A stretch of 56,279 nt of DNA, taken from assembly GCF_002100145.1 (NCBI RefSeq), contig NZ_JXQD01000029.1, positions 89,768-146,046 of the forward strand, read 5' to 3'. The DNA is from Vibrio sp. qd031. Its GTDB lineage: Bacteria; Pseudomonadota; Gammaproteobacteria; Enterobacterales; Vibrionaceae. The position numbers and the translations under genes were made by a program. Below are positions 47,973-55,599 of the stretch, piece by piece (within the stretch, counting starts at the first letter, position 1; each line of letters starts with the position of its first letter). The notes below the pieces were generated by a model, which was not told the DNA's origin, did no database searches, and worked only from the letters and a program-made list of their open reading frames with translations.

Positions 47973-48914
47973 GTGAAAAAACGATTATTAGTGGGGCTTG
48001 TATCAGGGGTACTTATCGGTTGCAGTGGTGGCGATGATGATAATGGTAGTGGTGGCTCAGATAGAGATCCTTTGCCAACAACAGAGTCGATGACAAGGAT
48101 TCTGTCTAATTTGGGAGCGAGAGATTTTTCCTATTCGACAGAGCACTTAGATCCTGCTTACCCGTTTAGTGATGGCGATTACGTTGGAGGTGCTGGCTTA
48201 GAGAATAGCTGGGCTTCAAGAAACGATGAATTTTGGTGTGGTGGGATGAGTGCTTGTGTTGGTGACAATAATTTTCCTCCTCAAAATGGCACTTTAAGAC
48301 GTTTTAATCCAACTCCGAGTGAACCTATTCAAGTCTTTATTAACAACCCTGAAAATACGCCTGATTATGATGCAACTGCTGATATCTATGCGGGACTAAA
48401 ACTAATCGAAGATGCGATAGGTTATGATTTTCCTATCTTCAATTATGCTGAAGGTGGTAAGTTGGAGCAGGTAAACATTCCACTATATGATGAGAATGGA
48501 GACAAAGAATTCTATCCTGACTACTCAAGCGTACCGTACAAAGGCGGTATTATTTTTTCTGTAGGCACTTATTCAGATCCTAGTCAAACAGGTTATTGTG
48601 GTAGTGTTTTTCATAGCCCTTGGGGTGGTTCAGGTCAGCCTGTTATTCATATCAATGAGTTTAGAAAAGATGTGGGTTGGCTTTGGGTCGCATTACCGCC
48701 AGAGGGGCATAACTGTGGAACATCTCCTGAATTGGTTGCACACGAATTGACTCATGCATTTGGTATCACTAATCATTTTGTCGGTTTTGGTGGGCAGCAA
48801 GCTAACGGGAATGGTTCCGCTGCGTTTGGACATCAAGCAAAAGAAGCGTTACGCATCCTATATAGTCATGAAACTGGTAGCGATATGGATAACCTAGATA
48901 TCCCGAATTACTAG
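47973..48914 (+). CDS. Secreted lipoprotein with a zincin-like HExxH motif
   Basis: This 313-residue protein has a lipoprotein signal (lipobox LIGC) and then a Gly, Ser and Asp-rich linker. The body ends with VAHELTHAFGITNH (His257, Glu258, His261, Gly264). This is close to the metzincin pattern HExxHxxGxxH, but the third histidine is at the next position, after Asn267. It starts with GTG behind AAAAGGG. Several cysteines (CGG, CVG, CGS, CGT) may form disulfides. I infer a surface metallopeptidase. It is the only gene of its module and is AT-rich. Confidence 0.65.
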   Translation: MKKRLLVGLVSGVLIGCSGGDDDNGSGGSDRDPLPTTESMTRILSNLGARDFSYSTEHLDPAYPFSDGDYVGGAGLENSWASRNDEFWCGGMSACVGDNNFPPQNGTLRRFNPTPSEPIQVFINNPENTPDYDATADIYAGLKLIEDAIGYDFPIFNYAEGGKLEQVNIPLYDENGDKEFYPDYSSVPYKGGIIFSVGTYSDPSQTGYCGSVFHSPWGGSGQPVIHINEFRKDVGWLWVALPPEGHNCGTSPELVAHELTHAFGITNHFVGFGGQQANGNGSAAFGHQAKEALRILYSHETGSDMDNLDIPNY

Positions 48915-48977
48915 TTTTAAATGATTTGGATTTAGATGTCGGTCAATTTTGCTTGCCATCATAAAGTGTATCTATTT

Positions 48978-49004
48978 GGGGCATGACATCATGCCCATGT
49001 TTTA
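48978..49004 (+). terminator. Probable terminator after the zincin lipoprotein
   Basis: GGGCATGA-CA-TCATGCCC is a perfect 8-bp stem followed by ATGTTTTAT. The T-run is weak. Confidence 0.55.
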
Positions 49005-49333
49005 TCCAAACTAACTTTAGAATAGCGATTTAATACAGGAAGTTGAGTAGTTGCCTCTCATTCGATGCTTGGGGTGTTGAGCCTGATTATTTTACTTTTG
49101 ATGTATTTTGAATTGGGTGATCGGCAGTTGATTCATTAAAGATTTTACGATCTTACTTGTCGGGTGAGAGGGCGCTCTTTCTTGTCATAATGTCGATTGA
49201 AATGTCAGGGTATAGCATTCAATGATGGCGAGTTCTTTAACTCGCCAAGCTGAGTCGATTCTCTATGCTTAAGATACGCGGTGCGGGAATTCTTTGAACC
49301 CATTTTCCATTACAAAGATCTTGTTGTTAATTT
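49005..49333. other. Gene-free stretch in module C
   Basis: No ORF is supportable. The only structure I see is a perfect hairpin GGCGAGTT/AACTCGCC at 49228-49245. Confidence 0.5.
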
Positions 49334-49448
49334 GCGCATGTTTTAGTACCTACGTTCAGTACAAAACGGCTAAAACTAGATGTATAAATACAAAAAGGGC
49401 GATAACTCAATGAGTTACCGCCCTTTCCAAACGTTTGGTGGGCTGGCG
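49334..49448 (-). repeat. Direct repeat of about 115 bp, right copy
   Basis: Nearly identical to 47474-47590, with arm-site-like pair TTTAGTACC at 49342 and TTCAGTACA at 49355 (period 13) and the same terminator hairpin. It ends in GTGGGCTGGCG, the one-base-shortened form of the tmRNA end. Confidence 0.85.
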
Positions 49449-49458
49449 TAAGTTGAAT
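49427..49458 (-). repeat. ssrA 3'-end-like att remnant, copy 4
   Basis: CCAAACGTTTGG, GTGGGCTGGCG and then TAAGTTGAA. The T-arm half found next to the other copies is not visible here, so this copy is shorter or diverged to the right. Confidence 0.65.
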
Positions 49459-49609
49459 CTGTGCTTTATGTAATTGTTTTTATTTGATTTGCTCCGGTTT
49501 GATTTTTCGCTATGTACCTATTGGTGTACCCATTCGTTTATGTTACCTCGCTTTTCTCATCTTTAAGCGTTTTTCTGAGCATCCCTTGCTTTCACTGTAA
49601 GATTGATTG

Positions 49610-49717
49610 AACAACTTTTAAGTTGTTATTAGATGTTATAACAACTTAAAAGTTGTTATTGGGCCTTCATACAACTAAAATGTTGTTAATAGGGTTTGGA
49701 ACAACTTGTTGGTTGTT
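49610..49717 (+). promoter_or_regulatory. Four AACAAC/GTTGTT operators with 30-bp period
   Basis: Palindromes start at 49610 (AACAACTTTTAAGTTGTT), 49640 (AACAACTTAAAAGTTGTT), 49670 (a near copy) and 49700 (AACAACTTGTTGGTTGTT). The spacing is exactly 30 bp, about three helical turns. The array ends 12 bp before the antitoxin start and is probably its autoregulatory operator. Confidence 0.75.
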
Positions 49718-49728
49718 TGGTGGGAAGA

Positions 49729-50052
49729 ATGAAAAGCTTAGAAGAAATCTCAACCTTGCTCTCTGAGCAGCGCAGAAAACTCGGTATCGAGCAAAAAGAC
49801 ATGTACATGCGAATCGGTATGAAGCAGCAACAGTATCAGCGCATTGAAGCGGGTAGCGACGTAAAGTTATCGACCTTGCTTAGAGTGTTGGAAGGACTTG
49901 ATTTGGAACTTTCTATCTCGCCGAAGCAAAGCAAAGGGCATACCGTTCCAATAGAGGATGCTTTTAAAAGTCAGAGTCAAGGACCTAAAGGTGAGTCGCT
50001 GCACGACGATGATGATGATCTCGGTTTTTGGTTTGGTTCTGAGGATAAATGA
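49729..50052 (+). CDS. HipB-like antitoxin (HipBA module 2)
   Basis: This 107-residue protein has a Cro-type HTH (about 10-65, LLSEQRRKLGIEQKDMYMRIGMKQQQYQRIE) and a C-terminal tail with Asp-rich HDDDDDLGFWFGSEDK. It is the antitoxin by position: upstream of a HipA-family kinase, overlapping its start by four bases (ATGA). The frame opens at 49696 inside the operators, but the ATG at 49729 follows GTGGGAAG. Confidence 0.8.
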   Translation: MKSLEEISTLLSEQRRKLGIEQKDMYMRIGMKQQQYQRIEAGSDVKLSTLLRVLEGLDLELSISPKQSKGHTVPIEDAFKSQSQGPKGESLHDDDDDLGFWFGSEDK

Positions 50053-51308
50053 TGAGTAAGCAGATAGAGGAGGTGGAAGGTCTGAACATTCAACTGCATG
50101 GTATCGATGTTGCTGTGATAGCCCATTATGCTGGTGGCAAAAATATACTGACCTTCAACCCTGACTTTGCCGCAATGCCTGATGATCTGCGCCCAGTCTT
50201 TACTCTGAGGCAGATGCTTGACCCCAACTATTTGAACAAACCGCAGATTAGAACCGATAAGATCCCTCCCGTCCTTTCCAATTTATTGCCTGAGGGAGTA
50301 TTGAGAGAACTGACGGCCAAAGCGCTTCGATGCCACACCAATAATGAGTTTTCAATCCTTGCTTATCTGGGCTCTAACTTACCGGGGGCGATTATTGTCA
50401 AGCCGATTAAAGCGGGAGATTTGCCGGGTTGGGCGTTAGAGCAACGGCTGTCGACAGAGCCTCAACAGATTGATGTTAAGCATGCCGATACTAAGTTTTC
50501 ATTGGCTGGTGTACAGATGAAGTTCTCGTCGTCACACGTGGATGGTCGTTATCACATCGATCAGGAAATCTCTGAGGATATGTGGATTGTCAAAACACCA
50601 TCGACTGTTCACAAAGGTGTACCTGTCAATGAGTATACCTGTATGAAGCTGGCTGAAGCCGCTGGTGCAGACATTCCGGAAGTACGACTGATCGAACTTA
50701 GCGAGCTGGAAGGGTTACCAAGCATCCGATTGCCAGATGAGCAGTACGCCTATGGTATCAAGCGGTTCGATCGCAGCAGCATTGGTCGTATTCATACCGA
50801 GGACTTTGCACAGGTCTTTGGGCTTTACCCGTCAGATAAATATCAACGGGTCAATTATGAGCAACTTGGTAACGTACTTTATCGAACAAGCGCAGAGCGG
50901 CTGAAGGACATCCAGCAAATGGCAAGACGGCTACTTATCAATATCATGCTTGGCAATGGTGATGCCCACTTGAAAAACTGGACGCTTATCTATGGTGATA
51001 AGCGATCTCCGCGTTTGTCCCCGCTTTATGATGTAGTGTTTACCGCACCTTACATCGAGCACGACAGCCTTGCTCTTAATATGGCGGGTACCAGGCAGTG
51101 GTTTGATATCACGATGGAGCACTTCAAAGTGTGGTCAGAGAAAGCGGGTGTGCCGTGGGTTGCCATAAAGCCGCATCTTCTGGATGTAATGGAAGTGGCG
51201 AGAACTCAGTGGTTAGAACAGCTACAAGAGCTACCTATGCTGGATGAGCACAAGATTGCTCTTATTCAACACTGGAAACGGTTGAGTACGGACTTTCAGG
51301 TTCTATAG
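50049..51308 (+). CDS. HipA-family kinase toxin (HipBA module 2)
   Basis: This 419-residue HipA-type kinase differs clearly from the module 1 protein. FSLAGVQMKFS corresponds to the P-loop/autophosphorylation segment (Ser151), GNGDAHLKN holds the catalytic Asp305 and Asn310, and SPLYD holds the metal Asp328. The catalytic residues are present. The target is unknown, since HipA relatives phosphorylate different tRNA synthetases or other proteins. Confidence 0.85.
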   Translation: MMSKQIEEVEGLNIQLHGIDVAVIAHYAGGKNILTFNPDFAAMPDDLRPVFTLRQMLDPNYLNKPQIRTDKIPPVLSNLLPEGVLRELTAKALRCHTNNEFSILAYLGSNLPGAIIVKPIKAGDLPGWALEQRLSTEPQQIDVKHADTKFSLAGVQMKFSSSHVDGRYHIDQEISEDMWIVKTPSTVHKGVPVNEYTCMKLAEAAGADIPEVRLIELSELEGLPSIRLPDEQYAYGIKRFDRSSIGRIHTEDFAQVFGLYPSDKYQRVNYEQLGNVLYRTSAERLKDIQQMARRLLINIMLGNGDAHLKNWTLIYGDKRSPRLSPLYDVVFTAPYIEHDSLALNMAGTRQWFDITMEHFKVWSEKAGVPWVAIKPHLLDVMEVARTQWLEQLQELPMLDEHKIALIQHWKRLSTDFQVL

Positions 51309-51426
51309 GAAGCGGCAGAGAGTCAAGTATGGGCACTAAACCTTGGCCTAAAGCGTTTATTGTGATTCCTTGGATAAACCCTTGGGTTGCGACCCTTTAT
51401 TTACACTAGCGTTATAAAAGGAAGAA

Positions 51427-52314
51427 ATGAGTAAGTTATCAGCAATTAAAGGCTACCTTTCAGAAAGTGAGGCTAGCCAATATTTGTCTAAAGCACTTGA
51501 TGAGTCAGTGTCACTAGGTCAAATATACGAGTTGTGCTTAGAAGGACACTTGACGGTTTCCGCTAAGTTTATCAAAAAAGCTTTTGCTGTTCGGAAGCAT
51601 GATGCGTCTGCTAGTTTGGATACTACGCCAGCTGGGAACTGTGATGACGACGTAAAGGTTCTCGATGGTATTTGGGATTTGGCAATGATAGGAGATGAGC
51701 TCCAAGACATTAGACATCGCTACCAGGAGGAGTCACATCAGACTTATCCCGTATGTGAGTTTGTTCGTGGTTTGCACTTTAAGCGTGATAATGAGGTGTA
51801 CAAAGTCCGAGATGTACTGAAGTTTGCACATTCAGATGCCAATAAAGCTCGCCTGAATGAAATCCTATCCTCACAGGGATACACCGAGGAGGATCTATAT
51901 GAACGCTCTTTGGCTTATCAAGTCTTTGAGAGCCTGACTGACAATGAGATTGATGAAGTGTTGAGTTTATCAGCGGCGCTTGAATCTGATGACGGATTTG
52001 ATAAGGATGATGAGGTTGTCCAGCTAGAAACGCCTGTTCATCAGCTGGTATTTCGAGTTAGTGAACTCGATCGCCTCATTCACTATCTGAATAGTAATAA
52101 GAGTTCTGATTCGAAAGAAGTCAAGCCATTGACTGCTAAAGAGAAAAACAGCTATCTCATTTTAATCAATGCCATGCTTAAAGACATGGGCTTTGATCCT
52201 AGTACTCGGGGGATAGCTTCATCTTTAGTGAAGATGACTGAACTGTGTGGAACGGCTCTCTCTGAAAATACCATTCGAAAAATACTAGGCGAAATCAACG
52301 ATATAAAATCGTAG
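51427..52314 (+). CDS. Hypothetical protein of the integrative element
   Basis: I do not recognise this 295-residue protein. The N-terminus (YLSESEASQYLSKALDESVSLGQIYEL) has the look of a helix-turn-helix or anti-repressor-type domain seen in accessory proteins of phages and islands. The middle is acidic (DEVLSLSAALESDDGFDKDDE). The C-terminus is a helical domain (AKEKNSYLILINAMLKDMGF and ENTIRKILGEI) often found at the end of such island proteins. It is followed by a perfect 12-bp inverted repeat. Confidence 0.6.
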   Translation: MSKLSAIKGYLSESEASQYLSKALDESVSLGQIYELCLEGHLTVSAKFIKKAFAVRKHDASASLDTTPAGNCDDDVKVLDGIWDLAMIGDELQDIRHRYQEESHQTYPVCEFVRGLHFKRDNEVYKVRDVLKFAHSDANKARLNEILSSQGYTEEDLYERSLAYQVFESLTDNEIDEVLSLSAALESDDGFDKDDEVVQLETPVHQLVFRVSELDRLIHYLNSNKSSDSKEVKPLTAKEKNSYLILINAMLKDMGFDPSTRGIASSLVKMTELCGTALSENTIRKILGEINDIKS

Positions 52315-52328
52315 TGGTTGTATGGCAA

Positions 52329-52363
52329 AACGCAATTGAGTTTTTGCTTTCCTCAATTGCGTT
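52329..52363 (+). terminator. Hairpin after the 295-residue protein gene
   Basis: AACGCAATTGAG/CTCAATTGCGTT is a perfect 12-bp stem after the stop codon, followed by ATTG and then a pyrimidine-rich stretch. It is a likely terminator, though the T-run is poor. Confidence 0.55.
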
Positions 52364-52384
52364 ATTGCCCCTCTCTTTCCTCAT

Positions 52385-52424
52385 AACCTCTTTGTCATCC
52401 AATAACTGACAAAGAGGTTTTTTT
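52385..52424 (+). promoter_or_regulatory. alpA leader hairpin overlapping its ribosome binding site
   Basis: AACCTCTTTGTCA and TGACAAAGAGGTT are perfect 13-bp arms, followed by a T-run that leads into the alpA ATG at 52425. The ribosome binding site AAAGAGG (52411-52417) is in the right arm, and the T-run is the spacer. The hairpin could act as a terminator or block translation. Confidence 0.75.
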
Positions 52425-52625
52425 ATGTCTTATAAAATCATGCGCTTACCTGAAGTGATCAACATGACAGGCTTGTCGCGCAGTACTATCTACTTGCGTA
52501 TGTATCATGGTGTTTTTCCGCAACCCATTTCACTAGGTGAACGTGCCATTGGGTGGTTACAAACCGATGTGGAGCAGTGGCTTGAAGCTTGTGTTGTTGC
52601 ATCTAAGGAGGTTGATGATGAGTAG
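52425..52625 (+). CDS. AlpA-family phage/island regulator
   Basis: This 66-residue MerR-like HTH protein belongs to the AlpA family, activators of excision and integrase genes in cryptic prophages. The HTH (LPEVINMTGLSRSTIYLRMYHGVFPQPISLG) fills most of the protein. It overlaps the next gene (ATG at 52618, stop at 52625) and is preceded by the hairpin described above. Confidence 0.85.
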   Translation: MSYKIMRLPEVINMTGLSRSTIYLRMYHGVFPQPISLGERAIGWLQTDVEQWLEACVVASKEVDDE

Positions 52626-53109
52626 GCGAAACAACCCGAATCGAGTCAAAATTCATCGCAGCTATACCGTTATTGAAGCCAGTGAAGTCTTAGGTGTTCA
52701 CCCTAAAACTGTACGTAACTGGATTCGAGCTGGGTTGCCTGTTGCGGATCACCGACGCCCACTCTTAATCAGCGGTGCCGACCTGAAAATTTTCCTGACA
52801 CAGAAGCGGAAGACTTATATGCACCGCTGTGAGCTTCATGAAATGTACTGCTTCAAATGCAAACAACCGAAAAGGCCAGCCATTGGGTCAATTCAATTCA
52901 TCGCGAAGCCTGCGGGTATGGCCCAAATGACAGGGGGGTGTGAAGACTGTGGCTACCAAGGGAATAAGTATGTTTCTTGGCGTAATGTACACCAAATATG
53001 GCAAGAGCTTGGGGGTAAATTGCCGATAGCAGAAAAACACTTAACCCTGAGAGGAGACGCTCTCTTAAATTGTCCTTTAACTAAGGTATTAAATGATGAA
53101 AAAAAATAG
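52618..53109 (+). CDS. HTH and zinc-ribbon protein of the integration module
   Basis: This 163-residue protein has an excisionase-like helix-turn-helix (about 12-45, TVIEASEVLGVHPKTVRNWIRAG) followed by a zinc-ribbon-type region (CELHEMYCFKCKQPKRP and CEDCG). It may be a recombination directionality factor or regulator. The frame opens at 52537 inside alpA, but the ATG at 52618 has AAGGAGG six bases upstream. It overlaps the integrase start by 17 bases. Confidence 0.75.
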   Translation: MSRRNNPNRVKIHRSYTVIEASEVLGVHPKTVRNWIRAGLPVADHRRPLLISGADLKIFLTQKRKTYMHRCELHEMYCFKCKQPKRPAIGSIQFIAKPAGMAQMTGGCEDCGYQGNKYVSWRNVHQIWQELGGKLPIAEKHLTLRGDALLNCPLTKVLNDEKK

Positions 53110-54196
53110 TGCAAATAATATTCGAATTATTCATGAGTACGCTAGGTACCTGAAGGATGCCAAGCGTCAAGATGACTCGACGATTGATGGTGCATTAAAG
53201 TCAATTAATCGCTTTGAAGAGTGCACAGGGTATATCGATTTTAAGAAGTTTCGAGCCAAGCATGCTATCGCGTTTAAGAAGTACCTTATGGGGAAACAGT
53301 CCATTGTGACAGGGGAAAAGTTAAGCAAGGCTACTGTGTTGACAGCAACTCGTCATATGAAGGCGTTCTTCCAATACTTGGGTACGCAAAAAGGCTATCG
53401 CGCAAAAATTAATCACAGTGATATCGATTATTTCAACCTGTCGGAAAAGGACACTCGCATAGCTAACGCTAAGCGGACAAGGAGCGTGTCCACCATTGAG
53501 CAGGTTACTCAAACCTTAGAAAGCATGCCTTACTCGACAGATATTGAAATGCGTGACAGAGCCCTAGTTGCTTTCGTTATCCTAACTGGTGCACGAGATG
53601 GTGCTGTTGCCTCAGCAAAGATAAAGCATATTGACCTTGTTGAACAAAGCTTTTATCAGGACGCAAGGGATGTGAATACCAAGTTCAGCAAAACATTCAC
53701 AACATACTTTTTTCCTGTCGGCGAGCTGCCTCTAAGGATTTTGACTGAATGGGTTGATTACTTGGTACAGGAGCTGGGTTTCAAGCAAAACTCGCCGTTG
53801 TTCCCTAAAACCAAGTTGGCACATAACGCTAATCAGCAGTTTGAAGTTGTCGGTCTACTTGAAGAGCATTGGAGTAAAGCCACCCCAATCCGCAAAGCTT
53901 TTGCTAAAGCGTTTGAAGCCGCAGGGTTGCCTTACTTTAATCCGCACAGTTTTAGAAATACTTTGGTGCGATTGGGGGAACGACTTTGCCGAACACCTGA
54001 AAAGTTCAAAGCATGGAGCCAAAACCTAGGGCATGAAAGTGTACTGACCAGTTTTTACAGTTATGGTGATGTACCTGATTACAAGCAAGCCGAGTTATTG
54101 CGGAAACTAGCCAAACCAGCAGAGGGGACATCTCCGGATATGGAAGAGCAGTTTAAGCAGTTCATGCAGTTTCAACAAATGATGGGAAATAAGTAA
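53093..54196 (+). CDS. Tyrosine recombinase (integrase)
   Basis: This 367-residue tyrosine recombinase has an N-terminal SAM-like core-binding domain (about 10-100) and a catalytic domain with Arg168 (GARDG), His285 and Arg288 (HSFRNT), His314 (LGHES) and a tyrosine at 322 or 324. All catalytic positions are filled. It is the only tyrosine recombinase seen in the window, so it is the candidate to act on the ssrA-like att sites, but this is inference. It overlaps the previous gene by 17 bases. Confidence 0.85.
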   Translation: MMKKNSANNIRIIHEYARYLKDAKRQDDSTIDGALKSINRFEECTGYIDFKKFRAKHAIAFKKYLMGKQSIVTGEKLSKATVLTATRHMKAFFQYLGTQKGYRAKINHSDIDYFNLSEKDTRIANAKRTRSVSTIEQVTQTLESMPYSTDIEMRDRALVAFVILTGARDGAVASAKIKHIDLVEQSFYQDARDVNTKFSKTFTTYFFPVGELPLRILTEWVDYLVQELGFKQNSPLFPKTKLAHNANQQFEVVGLLEEHWSKATPIRKAFAKAFEAAGLPYFNPHSFRNTLVRLGERLCRTPEKFKAWSQNLGHESVLTSFYSYGDVPDYKQAELLRKLAKPAEGTSPDMEEQFKQFMQFQQMMGNK

Positions 54197-54218
54197 TACC
54201 CATCAAGTTGTTCTAACC

Positions 54219-54259
54219 AAGCTGGTATCAAAAAACAACCGTATATTGATACCAGCTTT
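54219..54259 (+). terminator. Inverted repeat after the integrase gene
   Basis: AAGCTGGTATCA/TGATACCAGCTT are perfect 12-bp arms around 17 nt. Further GATACC copies occur at about 54330 and 54342, so it may also be a binding site array between the integrase and the resolvase. Confidence 0.55.
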
Positions 54260-54363
54260 CCTCACCTTAGGCTGGTACCATAAAATTAGGGTTATTACTT
54301 TATGATGCTATAGTTAAATGATACCCCTATATCTGATACCGATTCACAGGGAGTTCCGCACCA

Positions 54364-54930
54364 ATGCGTATATTTTCATACTGCCGTGTTTCAACCACGG
54401 AACAGACGACTGAAAACCAAATTATCGCTATCCGCCAAAAGGGCTACGAGGTAACTGACTCGCGTGTTATCAGCGAAACGGTGTCTGGCTCTGTTGAAGC
54501 GATGAAGCGGCAGAAGTTCAAGACGCTTATTAATCATAAAATGGAAGCAGGTGACACGCTGGTGGTGTTGAAGCTCGACCGCTTAGGCCGAGATAACATC
54601 GACGTTCAAAGCACCATCAACCTGCTTACAAGCAAAGGTATTAAGGTGGTGTGCTTGGATCTACCCGTAGCCGATTTATCCAGTGCGGAGGGCAAGCTGA
54701 TGCTACAGATGTTCTCAGCCTTTGCGGAGTTTGAGCGCAACCGGATTAGAGAGCGAACCAGAGAGGGAATTGAGCGGGCCAAGGCACAGGGAAAAAAACT
54801 CGGCAGGCCACAAGCCCATGCTACCACCGTTTCAGTCCAGGCAAAGAAAGCCGAGGGGCTGTCGCAGTCAAAAGTAGCGGATGCGCTTGGTTTAGGCATT
54901 GCGACGGTTAAAAGACATTGGAACAAGTGA
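54364..54930 (+). CDS. Serine recombinase (resolvase/invertase family)
   Basis: This 188-residue protein has the resolvase catalytic domain (YCRVSTTEQ with Ser10, KLDRLGRD, AEFERNRIRERTREG) and a C-terminal HTH (SQSKVADALGLGIATVKRHWNK). It is the small resolvase/invertase type. No res or inversion site is obvious next to it other than the GATACC repeats upstream. It may belong to a transposon-like part of the island. Confidence 0.88.
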   Translation: MRIFSYCRVSTTEQTTENQIIAIRQKGYEVTDSRVISETVSGSVEAMKRQKFKTLINHKMEAGDTLVVLKLDRLGRDNIDVQSTINLLTSKGIKVVCLDLPVADLSSAEGKLMLQMFSAFAEFERNRIRERTREGIERAKAQGKKLGRPQAHATTVSVQAKKAEGLSQSKVADALGLGIATVKRHWNK

Positions 54931-55193
54931 GGTAGTAGGGCAAGGGCTAACAAACTATTGCCCCAAACCTTCTTAGACCCAAAGGGTGTACTATCTCGCT
55001 AAGGCGGCACTAGACTAAATAAATCTAATAAGTACTTTTGGTATTTGTACGGTAATGTGCCGTGACTCTAACTCGAAACGCTCAGTTATTCACACAAGGA
55101 ATGATATCTATTGAGTTTCATAACAGAAGGTAGCAACATAAATCAGATAATCAGGCCTATAAAGCTGGTCAACAACAATAACAAGGAGTAATT

Positions 55194-55599
55194 GTGCAAG
55201 AAAGTAGAGTCCAAATTCGTCCCGCTAGAGCCAATGAACTACAAGTCTTGTATTTATTGATCACATCAAATGACGAGTGGACTAAGTTCAATGGACCATA
55301 TTTTCCATACACTCATCCAACGATAGAAGTTTTCGAAACAGGCATGTTTCAAAGACTTCTAGAGGGGGCTAGCCTACAAGTTGTAACATTTGATAATGTA
55401 CCCGTAGGGACGGTAAACAGTTACTGGGAGTGTAAAAGAACTCGTTGGCTTGAGGCGGGTGTTGTTATCTATGATTCAGAATATTGGGGCAACGGAATAG
55501 CTTCCGAAGCGATCTCTCTTTGGGTTGATTATTTATTTGAGAGTCATTTTATTGAGCGTGTGGGCATGACAACATGGTCTGGTAACCCAAGAATGATGG
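55194..55599 (+). pseudogene. GNAT acetyltransferase gene, 3' end cut by an IS
   Basis: This RimJ/RimL-like GNAT protein starts with GTG behind AAGGAG. Its frame is intact up to TWSGNPRMM, where family members continue with the acetyl-CoA and C-terminal strands. The IS left end (TGACC at 55600) begins right there and adds only VTFPPT before a stop. The first 136 residues or so remain, so activity is doubtful. Confidence 0.75.

Noticed and set aside
42344..49460. CRISPR array or integron attC sites
   Set aside because: The repeats are few, several hundred bases or more apart and made of tmRNA-like sequence with terminators. No repeat-spacer structure or attC-type hairpin core is seen.
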